The notes beneath the pieces were generated by a model. The model was not told the origin of the DNA and did not search any database. It saw nothing but the letters and a program-made list of their open reading frames with translations. From contig NZ_JAPFGB010000006.1 in the NCBI RefSeq assembly GCF_026241095.1, positions 62,001-126,000 on the forward strand: a DNA stretch of 64,000 nucleotides, written 5' to 3'. Positions 43,695 to 52,599 of the stretch are shown one piece after another; the first letter of the stretch is position 1, and each line of letters begins with the position of its first letter. Origin of the DNA: Saccharopolyspora sp. NFXS83 (GTDB lineage Bacteria > Actinomycetota > Actinomycetes > Mycobacteriales > Pseudonocardiaceae). Made by a program: the position numbers and the translations under genes.

Positions 43695-43719
43695 CTGGCT
43701 GCTGGACGTGGCCGGTCGG

Positions 43720-45543
43720 TCAGCGGAGGTTGGTCGCCGCCCAGCTGTCGAGTTCGGCGCGGGCTTCGGCGAGGCGGTCGGGGGCCGGGACGTCGGGACC
43801 GTTGGCGACGAGGGCGTAGTGCACGGTGCCCGGCGCTTCGGGAGCGGTGAGCAGCAAGCGGTCGTCGTGGCGCCGCGCGGCGTCGCCGAGGTCGGAGAGC
43901 ACCGTGGTGTTCTGCGCTCCGAAGCTCTCCGGCAGGTGCAGTTCCGTCGGCGCGGTGCCCGGTCCGTCGCGCCACACCAGCACGCCGAACTGGCCGTCGC
44001 CGACGACTTCGCGCAACGCGGGCATGTCCTCCGGGATCCGGTTCCACGTCAGGGTCCGGTCGCCGTCGCGGGAGCGGTCCTCGTAGGTGAACGCGACCGT
44101 CGTGCCGTCGACCGCTCGCGGGTACAGCCGGTCGAGGACCCGCGGGTCGGCCCGCAGGCCGAGGGTGCCGGTGTCGTCGCGGCCCACCGCGGAGAAGTCC
44201 TCCCCGTTCCACCCGTCGGCCTCGGTCTGGATCTTGTCGGGGTTCCCGTTCATCGCCTCGTGGTGGCGGTCGTGGTAGATGTCCCACTGCCATTGCGTTC
44301 CGGACAGCACCGACCCGGATTCGGCGGGCGCGCTCCACCAGTCCGCGCCGGACAGCCGCGAGTCCATGGCCTGGTAGATGCCCTTCATGACGGTCGGGAA
44401 CTTGTCGGCGGTGTTCCCGCCCAGCGGGTGGCCGAACTCGGAGACGAATCCGGTGGTGCCCAGGTCGGCGGCGCGGTCCCGGATCTCGGCGAAGTCCGCG
44501 GAGTTCTCCCCGTCCTTCGCCTTGCCGTACAGGCCGGATTGGGCGAGGGCGTGGTAGAAGTGCGAGTTGAACACGTAGCGGGTGCCGAGCTCGTCGAGCT
44601 CTTCGAAGCCGCCCGGTTCCTTCACGAAGGACACGTTGTTGTTCCAGAACACGGTGGGTTCCACGTAGGCGGGTTTGTCCTGCCACCCGGTGCGATCCAT
44701 GACGGCGCGGAACCGCTCGAAGAACGGCCACAGCACGTCGCGCTCCCAAGCCGCGGCGTCCTGGCCCTCGTCGAGGTTCCCGGCGTGCGGTTCGTTCATC
44801 GGGTCGAAGCCGAGGATCCGCTGGAACTGGGCTTCGGTGAGGTGCGCGGCGAGGTGGTCGAGGGTGGCTTCGGCCTGTGCGAGGAACGCGTCCTGCACAC
44901 CGACTTCACCGGCCGGGGTGGGGATGCGGCGGTTCTTCCAGAAGTCGGCTTTGGCCTGCTTGACCGCTTGGTTGTTCATCATGTTCTGCCCCCAGTGGAA
45001 GCAGATTCCGCAGCTCTCCGGCGGGTAGTCGCCGCCGTCGACGACCCACTTCGGGGCGCCGTCGCCGCTGTACCAGCTGTCCGGGCGGAACAGGTGCCGG
45101 GAGTACAGGTCCTGGTGGTAGTCCGGCAGCACCCAGAAGCCTTCGTCTGCGAACGCGGCGATCTGCTCGGTGACCTGGCGCAGGTACTGCTCGTCGATGC
45201 GGTCCGGAGCCGGTTGCACTCGTTCCCAGGACAGCAGGAACCGCACCGAGTTCGCTCCGGTCTGCTCGCGCAGCGCCGCGGCGGATTCCCGGGCGTCGGC
45301 GGCGTCGGCGAACGGCAGGTTGCCGTTCTCGGCGAGCTTGACCTCGCCGGAGACGTTGTAGCCGCGCAGCACCACTTCCCGCCCATGACCGTCCCGATAG
45401 GACACTCCTGACCCGGAGGGCACGAGGGTCAGCGTGCGGCTCGCGGCATCGTCAGCGGGCCGCTGCGGCGCGGCTCCCGCGACGGGCGCCAGCGGGAGTG
45501 CGATGAGGGACAGCGCACAGGCGGCGCCGAGCAAGCGGATCAT
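43720..45543 (-). CDS. Secreted GH5 endoglycoceramidase-like glycosidase
   Basis: A 607-residue exported protein. The signal peptide MIRLLGAACALSLIALPLAP is followed by VAGAAPQ, a probable signal peptidase site. The GH5 catalytic barrel is at about 45-450, with acid/base Glu251 in GFDPMNEPHAG and nucleophile Glu369 in FVSEFGHPLGG. A beta-sandwich tail follows. The architecture and sequences RFLLSWERVQP and LPDYHQDLYSR match endoglycoceramidase-type enzymes that release glycans from glycosphingolipids or flavonoid-type glycosides. ATG 45543 was chosen; the upstream extension lacks a signal peptide at its N-terminus. Monocistronic. Confidence 0.8.
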   Translation of the reverse strand: MIRLLGAACALSLIALPLAPVAGAAPQRPADDAASRTLTLVPSGSGVSYRDGHGREVVLRGYNVSGEVKLAENGNLPFADAADARESAAALREQTGANSVRFLLSWERVQPAPDRIDEQYLRQVTEQIAAFADEGFWVLPDYHQDLYSRHLFRPDSWYSGDGAPKWVVDGGDYPPESCGICFHWGQNMMNNQAVKQAKADFWKNRRIPTPAGEVGVQDAFLAQAEATLDHLAAHLTEAQFQRILGFDPMNEPHAGNLDEGQDAAAWERDVLWPFFERFRAVMDRTGWQDKPAYVEPTVFWNNNVSFVKEPGGFEELDELGTRYVFNSHFYHALAQSGLYGKAKDGENSADFAEIRDRAADLGTTGFVSEFGHPLGGNTADKFPTVMKGIYQAMDSRLSGADWWSAPAESGSVLSGTQWQWDIYHDRHHEAMNGNPDKIQTEADGWNGEDFSAVGRDDTGTLGLRADPRVLDRLYPRAVDGTTVAFTYEDRSRDGDRTLTWNRIPEDMPALREVVGDGQFGVLVWRDGPGTAPTELHLPESFGAQNTTVLSDLGDAARRHDDRLLLTAPEAPGTVHYALVANGPDVPAPDRLAEARAELDSWAATNLR

Positions 45544-45662
45544 GCGCCACAAGCTACGAAGCCCACGCAGACCGGACAACAGCTGATCGTGAACAGTGTT
45601 CACGGTTCACTCGTTCAGCCCAGTTCCGACCCGGCCACGCCCGCAAATTCGGTTAGTCGTTT

Positions 45663-45679
45663 GCCTAAAGGCATTAGGC
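45663..45679. promoter_or_regulatory. Candidate TetR operator
   Basis: GCCTAA-aggca-TTAGGC, a perfect 6-5-6 inverted repeat 19 bp before the TetR ATG. Autoregulation is the likely role. Confidence 0.55.
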
Positions 45680-45697
45680 TGCTGCATAATGGTCCAC

Positions 45698-46267
45698 ATG
45701 GCACGCGCAGGACTGACCACGGAGCGACTCACCCGCGCCGGGGCCGAACTCGCCGACGAGGTCGGGTTCGAGCAAGTCACCGTCTCGGAACTCGCCCGGC
45801 GGTTCGACGTCAAGGTCGCGAGCCTGTACTCGCACGTCAAGAACTCCCACGACCTCAAGACCAACATCGCGCTGCTCGCACTGGAGGAGCTCGCGGACCG
45901 GGTCGCCGCCGCCCTGGCCGGGCGCGCGGGCAAGGACGCGCTGGCCGCGTTCGCCGACGCCTACCGCGACTACGCCCGCCAGCACCCCGGCCGTTACGCC
46001 GCCGCCCGGCTGCCGCTCGACCAGGAGACCGCCGCCGCCAGCGCCGGAGTCCGGCACGCGCAGATGACGCGGGCGATCCTGCGCGGCTACGACCTCGACG
46101 GAGACGACCAGACGCACGCGGTCCGGCTGCTGGGCAGCGTCTTCCACGGCTACGTGAGCCTGGAGGCCAGCGGCGGGTTCAGCCACAGCGCCCCCGCTTC
46201 CGAGGTGACCTGGAGCCGGATCATCGACGCCCTCGACGCCCTCCTGCGCAACTGGCCCGAATCCTGA
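45698..46267 (+). CDS. TetR-family transcriptional regulator
   Basis: A 189-residue TetR regulator: ERLTRAGAELADEVGFEQVT and SELARRFDVKVASLYSHVKN form the DNA-binding helices. The C-terminal domain has the WHG-type pattern (LLGSVFHGYVSLEASGGF). ATG 45698 is used; ATG 45689 in the same frame is possible. The inverted repeat at 45663 suggests self-control. The SGNH esterase gene begins 36 bp downstream and is probably co-transcribed. Confidence 0.83.
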   Translation: MARAGLTTERLTRAGAELADEVGFEQVTVSELARRFDVKVASLYSHVKNSHDLKTNIALLALEELADRVAAALAGRAGKDALAAFADAYRDYARQHPGRYAAARLPLDQETAAASAGVRHAQMTRAILRGYDLDGDDQTHAVRLLGSVFHGYVSLEASGGFSHSAPASEVTWSRIIDALDALLRNWPES

Positions 46268-46303
46268 GCCACCTGCGAAAACCGACGAATTCGAATTGAG
46301 ATC

Positions 46304-47482
46304 ATGAACGACGAACAGAGCTGGATCACTACGCCCATCACCGCCGAACTGCTGCGCGGCGCGATCGAACTGGAGCGCACCGAACGCGGACTGGCGCCGC
46401 TGCGCCTGCCCGCGCAGGCCCGCGCGCAGTGCCCCGACCAGCGGTTGCTGGTGGCGCAGGCGGAACCGTCGGGGGTGCGGCTCGTGCTGCGCACCCGCGC
46501 CACCGTCATCGAGCTGGACACCGTGCCCACCAAGAAGGAGTTCCCCGGTGCGCCGCCGCGCCCGGACGGCGTGTACGACCTGCTGATCGACGGCGACCTG
46601 GCCGACAGCACCAGCGTAGCGGGCGGCAACGTCATGACCGCCGAGCTGACGACCGGCTCCGGCGAGGTCCGTCCCGGCCCGACCGGCACCGCCCGGTTCG
46701 CCGGCCTGCCCCGTCGGGACAAGGTCGTCGAGATCTGGTTGCCGCACAACGAGCTCACGGAACTGGTCGCGCTGCGCACGGACGCTCCCGTCGAGCCCGT
46801 CGCGAACGACCGCCCGGTGTGGCTGCACCACGGCAGTTCGATCAGCCACGGTTCCAACGCCGCGAGCCCCAGCACGATCTGGCCCGCGCTGGCCGCCGCT
46901 CGCGGCGCAGTCGACCTGATCAACCTGGGCTTCGGCGGCAACGCCCTGCTCGACCCGTTCATCGCCCGCGCGCTGCGCGACACCCCCGCCGACGTGATCA
47001 GCGTCAAACTCGGCATCAACGTGGTCAACGCCGACCTGATGCGGCTGCGCGCGTTCACCCCGGCGGTGCACGGCTTCCTCGACACCATCCGGGAAGGCCA
47101 CCCGTCGACGCCGCTGCTGGTGGTCTCCGCGATCCACTGCCCCATCCACGAGGACACCCCCGGACCGGGCTCCGTCGACCTCGACGCCCTGCGCGCCGGG
47201 GAGCTCCGGTTCACCGCCACGGGCGACCCGGCCGAGGTCGCGAGCGGGAAGCTGACGCTGCGCGTCATCCGGGACGAACTCGCCCGCGTCGTGCGGCAAC
47301 GGGCGGACGACGACGCGAACCTGCACTACCTCGACGGGTGCGAGCTCTACGGCGAGACCGATTCGGCGGAGCTGCCGCTGCCCGACGCCCTGCACCCGGA
47401 CGCCGCCGCGCACGAGCGCATCGGCCACCGGTTCGCGGACCTCGCCTTCGGCACCGGAGGCCCGCTCGCGGCGCACACCTGA
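46304..47482 (+). CDS. SGNH/GDSL hydrolase with N-terminal jelly-roll (CE2-like) domain
   Basis: A 392-residue esterase. Residues ~1-160 are a beta-rich accessory region. The catalytic domain follows with nucleophile block HHGSSISHGSNA, the Gly block LGFGGNALLDPF, the Asn block KLGINVVNADL and the Asp/His block LPDALHPDAAAHERIG. There is no signal peptide, so the enzyme is cytoplasmic. It probably deacylates a carbohydrate or small ester. Neighbouring TetR likely regulates it. Confidence 0.8.
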   Translation: MNDEQSWITTPITAELLRGAIELERTERGLAPLRLPAQARAQCPDQRLLVAQAEPSGVRLVLRTRATVIELDTVPTKKEFPGAPPRPDGVYDLLIDGDLADSTSVAGGNVMTAELTTGSGEVRPGPTGTARFAGLPRRDKVVEIWLPHNELTELVALRTDAPVEPVANDRPVWLHHGSSISHGSNAASPSTIWPALAAARGAVDLINLGFGGNALLDPFIARALRDTPADVISVKLGINVVNADLMRLRAFTPAVHGFLDTIREGHPSTPLLVVSAIHCPIHEDTPGPGSVDLDALRAGELRFTATGDPAEVASGKLTLRVIRDELARVVRQRADDDANLHYLDGCELYGETDSAELPLPDALHPDAAAHERIGHRFADLAFGTGGPLAAHT

Positions 47483-47563
47483 CCGGCCGCCGTCGAACCT
47501 CGATTCCACCGGTCCCCGATCCGGGTCGAGGCCCCTTCTTCCCTCGTGCCGCCCGATGAGGTG

Positions 47564-47591
47564 GATGCGGCTCACGACTGCGAGCCGCATC
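47564..47591. terminator. Hairpin in the gap between the esterase and SDR genes
   Basis: Perfect 10-bp stem GATGCGGCTC / GAGCCGCATC with 8-base loop, 82 bp past the esterase stop. It could be a terminator or a leader hairpin of the SDR transcript. Confidence 0.5.
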
Positions 47592-47738
47592 CGCACTCGA
47601 CGGGCGAGCGGACAACGCCGTCGTCCCGGCATCCGGACCACCACCGAGGCGGGATTTTCTGCGAGCGATGACGCGTTCAAGAACATGACCGATCAGCCAC
47701 CTCCTGCTATCCCCGCAGGCTCACGCCCTGGAGGGCGC

Positions 47739-48452
47739 ATGAAGCTGAACGACGCGACAGTGCTGGTCACCGGCGCGAATCGCGGGCTAGGTCACGCCAT
47801 CGCCGTCGAGCTGGTGCACCGCGAGGCGAAGGTCTACGCCACCGCGCGCCGACCCGAACTCATCGACGTTCCGGGAGCCGAGGTCATCCGCCTCGACATC
47901 ACCGACCAGTCATCGGTCGACGCCGCGGCGAGACTCGCGGGCGACGTCGACGTGCTGATCAACAACGCCGCGTCCACCGCGGGCGGCAACCTGGTGACCG
48001 GCGACCTCGACTCCATCCGCGAGGTGATGGACTCCAACTACTACGGCACCCTCGCCATGATCCGCGCGTTCGCCCCGATCCTGGCCCGCAACGGTGGCGG
48101 AGCCGTCCTCAACGTCCTCTCCGCCGCCGCGTGGAGCACCGTCGACGGCAACACCGCTTATGCCGCCGCCAAGTCCGCCGAGTGGGGCCTCACGAACGGC
48201 GTCCGACTCGAACTCGCCGGCCAGGGAACCCAGGTCGCCGCCCTCGTGCCCGGACTCATCGCCACCCGAACCTTGCTCGACTTCGCGTCGAAGACGGGAA
48301 TGGATCTTCCCCAAGACGCCCTCTACGAACCCGAAGAGCTCGCACGAATCGCCCTCGACGGGCTCGAAGCCGGCGACATCGAGATCCTCGACCGCTTCAG
48401 CGGCGAGGTCAAAGCAGCTCTGGCGGGCCCACCGCGAGCACCCACCGGCTAG
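47739..48452 (+). CDS. Short-chain dehydrogenase/reductase
   Basis: A 237-residue classical SDR. The cofactor site is TGANRGLGHA and the LINNA block is present. The catalytic residues are Ser128, Tyr141 and Lys145 in SAAAWSTVDGNTAYAAAK. It reduces or oxidises an unknown carbonyl substrate with NAD(P). ATG 47739 has GGAGGG upstream. It converges on the TerC-like gene 50 bp away. Confidence 0.83.
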   Translation: MKLNDATVLVTGANRGLGHAIAVELVHREAKVYATARRPELIDVPGAEVIRLDITDQSSVDAAARLAGDVDVLINNAASTAGGNLVTGDLDSIREVMDSNYYGTLAMIRAFAPILARNGGGAVLNVLSAAAWSTVDGNTAYAAAKSAEWGLTNGVRLELAGQGTQVAALVPGLIATRTLLDFASKTGMDLPQDALYEPEELARIALDGLEAGDIEILDRFSGEVKAALAGPPRAPTG

Positions 48453-48501
48453 CCGCGTTCTGTCGCGAACACCGGCCCCGGAGACCGGCGCCCCCGCCCG
48501 G

Positions 48502-49326
48502 TTACGCCCGCGCGGGTCCGCCTTCGCCCCGCGGGGCCTGGTCAATGCGGGTGCGGACGGTGGTGAGGGCGCCGAGGGCCAGCACGGCTCCAGCGGTGAG
48601 CGCCGTCAGCACCGCGAGCTGCAGGCCCGCGCCCGCCGGAGCGAGCACGCCGACCAGCACCGCCTTCGCTCCGATGCAGGCCAGCAGCGCGGCGGGCACG
48701 ATCGCGGGCATCCGGTGCAGCGCGCGGTTCACGAAGCCGAACGCGGCCCGCGCGCCCAGCAACGCGGGCACCGCCGCGCAGCACAGCGCCGCGCCGAGCT
48801 CCGGCGATGCGCGGCCCGCGCTCAGGGCGAACACGGCACCGGCGACGCCCGCTCCGGACAGCACCAGCCACGGAGCGGGCGCCGCGGGCGCGCTCGGGTC
48901 CGGGTGCTCGGCTCGGCGGAACCACCACCAGCCCGCGCCGAGCACGGCCGCCCCGAACACGGCGACCGGCCAGCGCCCACCGCCGGTCGAGAACGTGAGC
49001 ACCGCGCGCAGCACCAGCGCGCACCCGACTGCGAGCAGCACGACGTGCCACTTCAGCGTCTCCGCGACCGCCACCGCACCCACGGCGAGCAGCACCACCA
49101 GGTCGAGGCAGCGCGACCACGATGCCGCCCATTCGGCGAGGAATTCGGCGCCGGAGCCGCCGTGCGCGAACGCGGCGCCCAGCGCGGCGGTCACCCCCAG
49201 CTGCCCGAGCCACCACTGCACCGGGGCACGGGCGCCCGGGTTCCGCCGGGCCCGGAAGAAATCCCAGCCGAGCACGACGGCCGCGACACCGATCGTCGTC
49301 GCCCACCACGGAAACCACGCATCCAT
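48502..49326 (-). CDS. TerC-family-like integral membrane protein lacking the acidic motif
   Basis: A 274-residue protein with ~8 membrane segments. Overall layout follows TerC: WWATTIGVAAVVLGWDFF at the N-terminus, a central VLLAVGCALVLRAVL and a late LLACIGAKAVLVGVL. The TerC metal/function motif (E..S.DN) is absent: AEFLAEWAASWSRCLDLVVLL stands in its place with no DN. It may be a degenerate or repurposed paralogue. ATG 49326 is divergent from the GntR gene. Confidence 0.6.
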   Translation of the reverse strand: MDAWFPWWATTIGVAAVVLGWDFFRARRNPGARAPVQWWLGQLGVTAALGAAFAHGGSGAEFLAEWAASWSRCLDLVVLLAVGAVAVAETLKWHVVLLAVGCALVLRAVLTFSTGGGRWPVAVFGAAVLGAGWWWFRRAEHPDPSAPAAPAPWLVLSGAGVAGAVFALSAGRASPELGAALCCAAVPALLGARAAFGFVNRALHRMPAIVPAALLACIGAKAVLVGVLAPAGAGLQLAVLTALTAGAVLALGALTTVRTRIDQAPRGEGGPARA

Positions 49327-49515
49327 GAGCGCCTCCGGCCGCGGTCGAGATCGTCGCCCGCATCGATCTCCGGTTGTATGCCGCCGCCGAGTCCGAGTCC
49401 ACCCCTCGACCGGTGCGCCAGCCGAACGGCCTAGCGTGTCCACATAGGACGGACACCTTCGCCCGGGGGGTCGGTGTACCGCCGCACCGGACGCGGAACG
49501 CCCGCCGAACGCGGC

Positions 49516-49528
49516 GAATACTGTATTC
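49516..49528. promoter_or_regulatory. Candidate GntR operator 1
   Basis: GAATACTGTATTC, a perfect 6-1-6 palindrome, 60 bp before the GntR ATG in the divergent TerC-like/GntR gap. It shares the ATAC-N-GTAT core with the site before the oxalate-type operon. Confidence 0.6.
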
Positions 49529-49587
49529 TCCGAACAATCTGCCCTGACCAGCAGGAATTCGTCGTTCAGACAGCCGCGGAGCCGCTC

Positions 49588-50295
49588 ATGCCGCCGTCCT
49601 CCTCCCCCGCACCGACCGGACGTCAGGTCGCACGGCCGGTGCCGCTGCGGGAAAGCGTCTACGAGGCGATCCTCGAGATGATCGTGACCGGCGAGCTGGA
49701 GCCCGGCAAGCACCTGGTCGAGAAGGAGCTCGCCGAGCTGCTGGGCGTGTCCCGCCAGCCGGTGCGCGAAGCGCTGCAGTGGCTCCAGAAGGAGGAGTGG
49801 GTCGACCTGCGACCGGGCTACGGCGCGTTCGTGCACACCCCCACCGACGAGGAAGCCGACCAGCTGCTGAGCGTGCGCACCCTGCTGGAGGCGGAGTCGG
49901 CGCGGCTGGCGGCGGCGCACCGCACCGAGGAGGGCGTGGCCGGGCTGCGCGAAATCCACGCCGAAGGCGTGCGCTCGCTGGGCGCCGACGACATCGAGGC
50001 CGTGGTGCGGGCCAACGCAGCGCTGCACGCGCGGATCACCGAGCTGTCCGGCAACCGCGTGCTGAGCGAGCTCGCCGATCAGGTGCACCGGCGGGTCCGC
50101 TGGTACCACACGCCGGTGGCCCGGTCGCGCGGCAAGAAGTCCTGGGACGAGCACGCCGCGCTGATCGACGCGATCGAGCGGGGCGACGGCGACCGCGCCG
50201 CCCGGTTGATGCGCGAGCACACCGAGCACACCCGGCTCACCTACCTGGGCCGCGCGGAGGAACCGGCGAAACCCGCCCGGAAGCGCAAGTCCTGA
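49588..50295 (+). CDS. GntR-family (FCD) transcriptional regulator
   Basis: A 235-residue GntR regulator. The HTH region at ~15-85 has LRESVYEAILEMIVTGELEP and ELLGVSRQPVREALQWLQKE. The FCD effector domain contains ALHARITELSGNR and HAALIDAIERGDGDRAARLM, typical of metal-coordinating organic-acid sensors. I use ATG 49588; an upstream GTG 49474 would place the operator inside the gene. It precedes the oxalate-type operon and probably represses it. Confidence 0.85.
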   Translation: MPPSSSPAPTGRQVARPVPLRESVYEAILEMIVTGELEPGKHLVEKELAELLGVSRQPVREALQWLQKEEWVDLRPGYGAFVHTPTDEEADQLLSVRTLLEAESARLAAAHRTEEGVAGLREIHAEGVRSLGADDIEAVVRANAALHARITELSGNRVLSELADQVHRRVRWYHTPVARSRGKKSWDEHAALIDAIERGDGDRAARLMREHTEHTRLTYLGRAEEPAKPARKRKS

Positions 50296-50417
50296 CGATC
50301 GCCGTCCGAAAAGATCCGGACCGCGAACGAGCCTGGGGAATCCGTTGCACCGCAACGGTTCCCGGCCGTCACCGATCCTCCTCCCACCTGCACCGGTCCT
50401 TCGCGGGCGACCTGCTG

Positions 50418-50575
50418 ACGTGCCGCCGGCCGCGAGGCCGCTGAGCAGCACCCGCCCTCGCAGTTCGCCAAGGCTCACCGGCTCCCTCGTCACCGGGTCG
50501 ATTCTCCTTGGGCTCCGCGGGTGAAATCGCTGCCGCCACGAGGAAGCCACCGCGGTCTTCTCACCTGCGCTCCCT
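50418..50575 (+). repeat. Possible diverged copy of family R2
   Basis: GCCGGCCGCGAGGCCGCTGAG, then CGCAGTTCGCC, and CCACGAGGAAGCCACCG later. Similarity to family R2 is partial, so membership is uncertain. It occupies part of the 482-base gap 50296-50777 before the oxalate-type operon; the remainder contains operator 2 and the promoter. Confidence 0.35.
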
Positions 50576-50692
50576 GAAAATCACCAAAGAGTTCTAAAGG
50601 CTTGTTCAACTGACGGAAACCGTCGCGCCGCCATCCGTGCGTAATGCCGGACGCGCCTCTGGACAGCTCCCGGACCGAGGAGTACGCCTAGC

Positions 50693-50705
50693 TCATACGG
50701 TATGC
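50693..50705. promoter_or_regulatory. Candidate GntR operator 2 at the oxalate-type operon promoter
   Basis: TCATACGGTATGC, with the same ATAC-N-GTAT core as at 49516, followed by a second overlapping GCAGTATGG half-site. It is 73 bp before the first gene of the operon. Confidence 0.55.
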
Positions 50706-50777
50706 AGTATGGAGCTCCACCGAGGGTGCGCCGATCGGCAGGTCATGCCGGGCGCGCGGTGAGGAGACGAGCACCGA

Positions 50778-52469
50778 ATGGCGAATTCCGGTCCTTCCGC
50801 TAACGACACCGAACTGATCTCCGGCGGCCACCTGGTCGCGAAGGCGCTGCGCGCCGAAGGAATCGACACGATCTTCACCCTGTGCGGCGGGCACATCATC
50901 GACATCTACGACGGCTGCGTCGACGAGGGCATCTCGGTCATCGACGTGCGCCACGAGCAGGTCGCCGCGCACGCCGCCGACGGTTACGCCCGAGTCACCG
51001 GCCGACCCGGTTGCGCCGTGGTCACCGCAGGCCCCGGCACCACCGACGCGGTCACCGGCGTGGCGAACGCGTTCCGCGCGGAGAGCCCGCTGCTGCTCAT
51101 CGGCGGCCAGGGCGCGCTCTCGCAGCACAAGATGGGCTCGCTGCAGGACCTGCCGCACGTGGACATGATGTCGCCGATCACGAAGTTCGCCGCGACCGTG
51201 CCGCACACCGAGCGGGTCGCCGACCTGGTCTCGATGGCGTTCCGCGAGTGCCACCACGGCGCTCCCGGACCGTCGTTCCTGGAAATCCCGCGCGACGTGC
51301 TCGACGCGAAGGTCCCCGTGGACCGCGCCAGGGTGCCCGCGAGCTACCGGGCCTCCACGCGCTCGGCCGGTGACCCGGAGGCGATCGAGCGGCTCGCGGA
51401 TCTGCTGGTGCACGCCGAGAAACCGTGCATCCTGCTCGGAAATCAGGTGTGGACGTGCCGGGCGACGGACTCGGCGGTCGAGCTGGTGCGCACGCTGGAC
51501 GTGCCCGCGTTCATGAACGGCGCCGGGCGCGGCACGCTCGCGCCGCAGGATCCGCTGCACTTCCAGCTGGCGCGCAGGCACGCGTTCGCCAACGCGGATC
51601 TCATCGTCATCGTCGGCACCCCGTTCGACTTCCGGATGGGATACGGGCGCAGGCTCTCCCCGCAGGCCACCGTGGTGCAGATCGACTTGGACTACCGCAC
51701 GGTCGGCCGGAACCGGGACGTCGACCTGGGCATCGTCGGCGACGCCGACGCCGTGCTGCGGGCCACGGCCCAGGCCGCGTCCGGAAGGCTGGAGAACGGC
51801 TCCACCGCCCGCAAGGAGTGGTTGCGCGAACTGCGCGAAGTCGAGCAGGCGGCCTACGACCAGCGCCTGCCCCGGCAGCTGTCCGACGCCTCCCCCATCG
51901 ACCCGTACCGGCTGGTGCACGAGATCAACGAATTCCTCACCGAGGACTCCATCTACATCGGCGACGGCGGTGACGTGGTCACGTTCTCCGGCCAGGTCGT
52001 GCAGCCCAAAGCACCCGGGCACTGGATGGATCCGGGGCCGCTCGGCACGCTCGGCGTCGGCGTGCCGTTCGCGATGGCCGCCAAGCACGCGCGCCCCGAC
52101 CAGGAGGTGGTGTGCCTGTTCGGCGACGGCGCGTTCAGCCTCACCGGCTGGGACTTCGAGACGATGGTGCGCTTCGACCTGCCGTTCGTGGGCATCGTCG
52201 GGAACAACTCGTCGATGAACCAGATCCGCTACGGCCAGGCGCAGAAGTACGGCGCGGACCGCGACCGGGTGGGCAACACGCTCGGCGACGTGCCCTACAG
52301 CGAGTTCGCGCGGATGCTCGGCGGCCACGGCGAGGAAGTGCGCGATCCCGCCGAGATCGGACCGGCCCTCCTGCGCGCTCGGGAATCCGGGAAGCCCTCG
52401 CTGATCAACGTGTGGATCGACCCGGACGTGTACGCGCCGGGAACCATGAACCAGACGATGTACAAGTGA
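50778..52469 (+). CDS. TPP-dependent enzyme, oxalyl-CoA decarboxylase / 2-hydroxyacyl-CoA lyase type
   Basis: A 563-residue thiamine diphosphate enzyme of the acetolactate-synthase fold. The N-terminal PYR domain has the catalytic Glu in VRHEQVAAHAADGYAR. The central domain is at ~190-340. The C-terminal PP domain has the Mg-TPP motif LFGDGAFSLTGWDFETMV then GIVGNNSSMN. Next to a formyl-CoA transferase the most economical role is decarboxylation of oxalyl-CoA, but several stretches (LCGGHIIDIYDG, ALSQHKMGSLQD) differ from classical Oxc. A lyase acting on formyl-CoA or a hydroxyacyl-CoA remains possible. ATG 50778 follows GAGGAG. First gene of a five-gene operon. Confidence 0.75.
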   Translation: MANSGPSANDTELISGGHLVAKALRAEGIDTIFTLCGGHIIDIYDGCVDEGISVIDVRHEQVAAHAADGYARVTGRPGCAVVTAGPGTTDAVTGVANAFRAESPLLLIGGQGALSQHKMGSLQDLPHVDMMSPITKFAATVPHTERVADLVSMAFRECHHGAPGPSFLEIPRDVLDAKVPVDRARVPASYRASTRSAGDPEAIERLADLLVHAEKPCILLGNQVWTCRATDSAVELVRTLDVPAFMNGAGRGTLAPQDPLHFQLARRHAFANADLIVIVGTPFDFRMGYGRRLSPQATVVQIDLDYRTVGRNRDVDLGIVGDADAVLRATAQAASGRLENGSTARKEWLRELREVEQAAYDQRLPRQLSDASPIDPYRLVHEINEFLTEDSIYIGDGGDVVTFSGQVVQPKAPGHWMDPGPLGTLGVGVPFAMAAKHARPDQEVVCLFGDGAFSLTGWDFETMVRFDLPFVGIVGNNSSMNQIRYGQAQKYGADRDRVGNTLGDVPYSEFARMLGGHGEEVRDPAEIGPALLRARESGKPSLINVWIDPDVYAPGTMNQTMYK

Positions 52470-52599
52470 CCCTCCGGCCGCCGTGAGCCGGGATCACCGG
52501 CTCACCGCGGCGACCGGATTCTCCCACCAACGCGCGACATTCCCCGCCCTCGCGGGACGGCTTCGAATCGCCCCTCTCGGGCGCGAAGGAGTGACGATC

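Noticed and set aside
48502-49326. Annotation as a tellurite resistance protein
   Set aside because: The conserved acidic/DN motif of TerC is not present, and no other tellurite genes are nearby.
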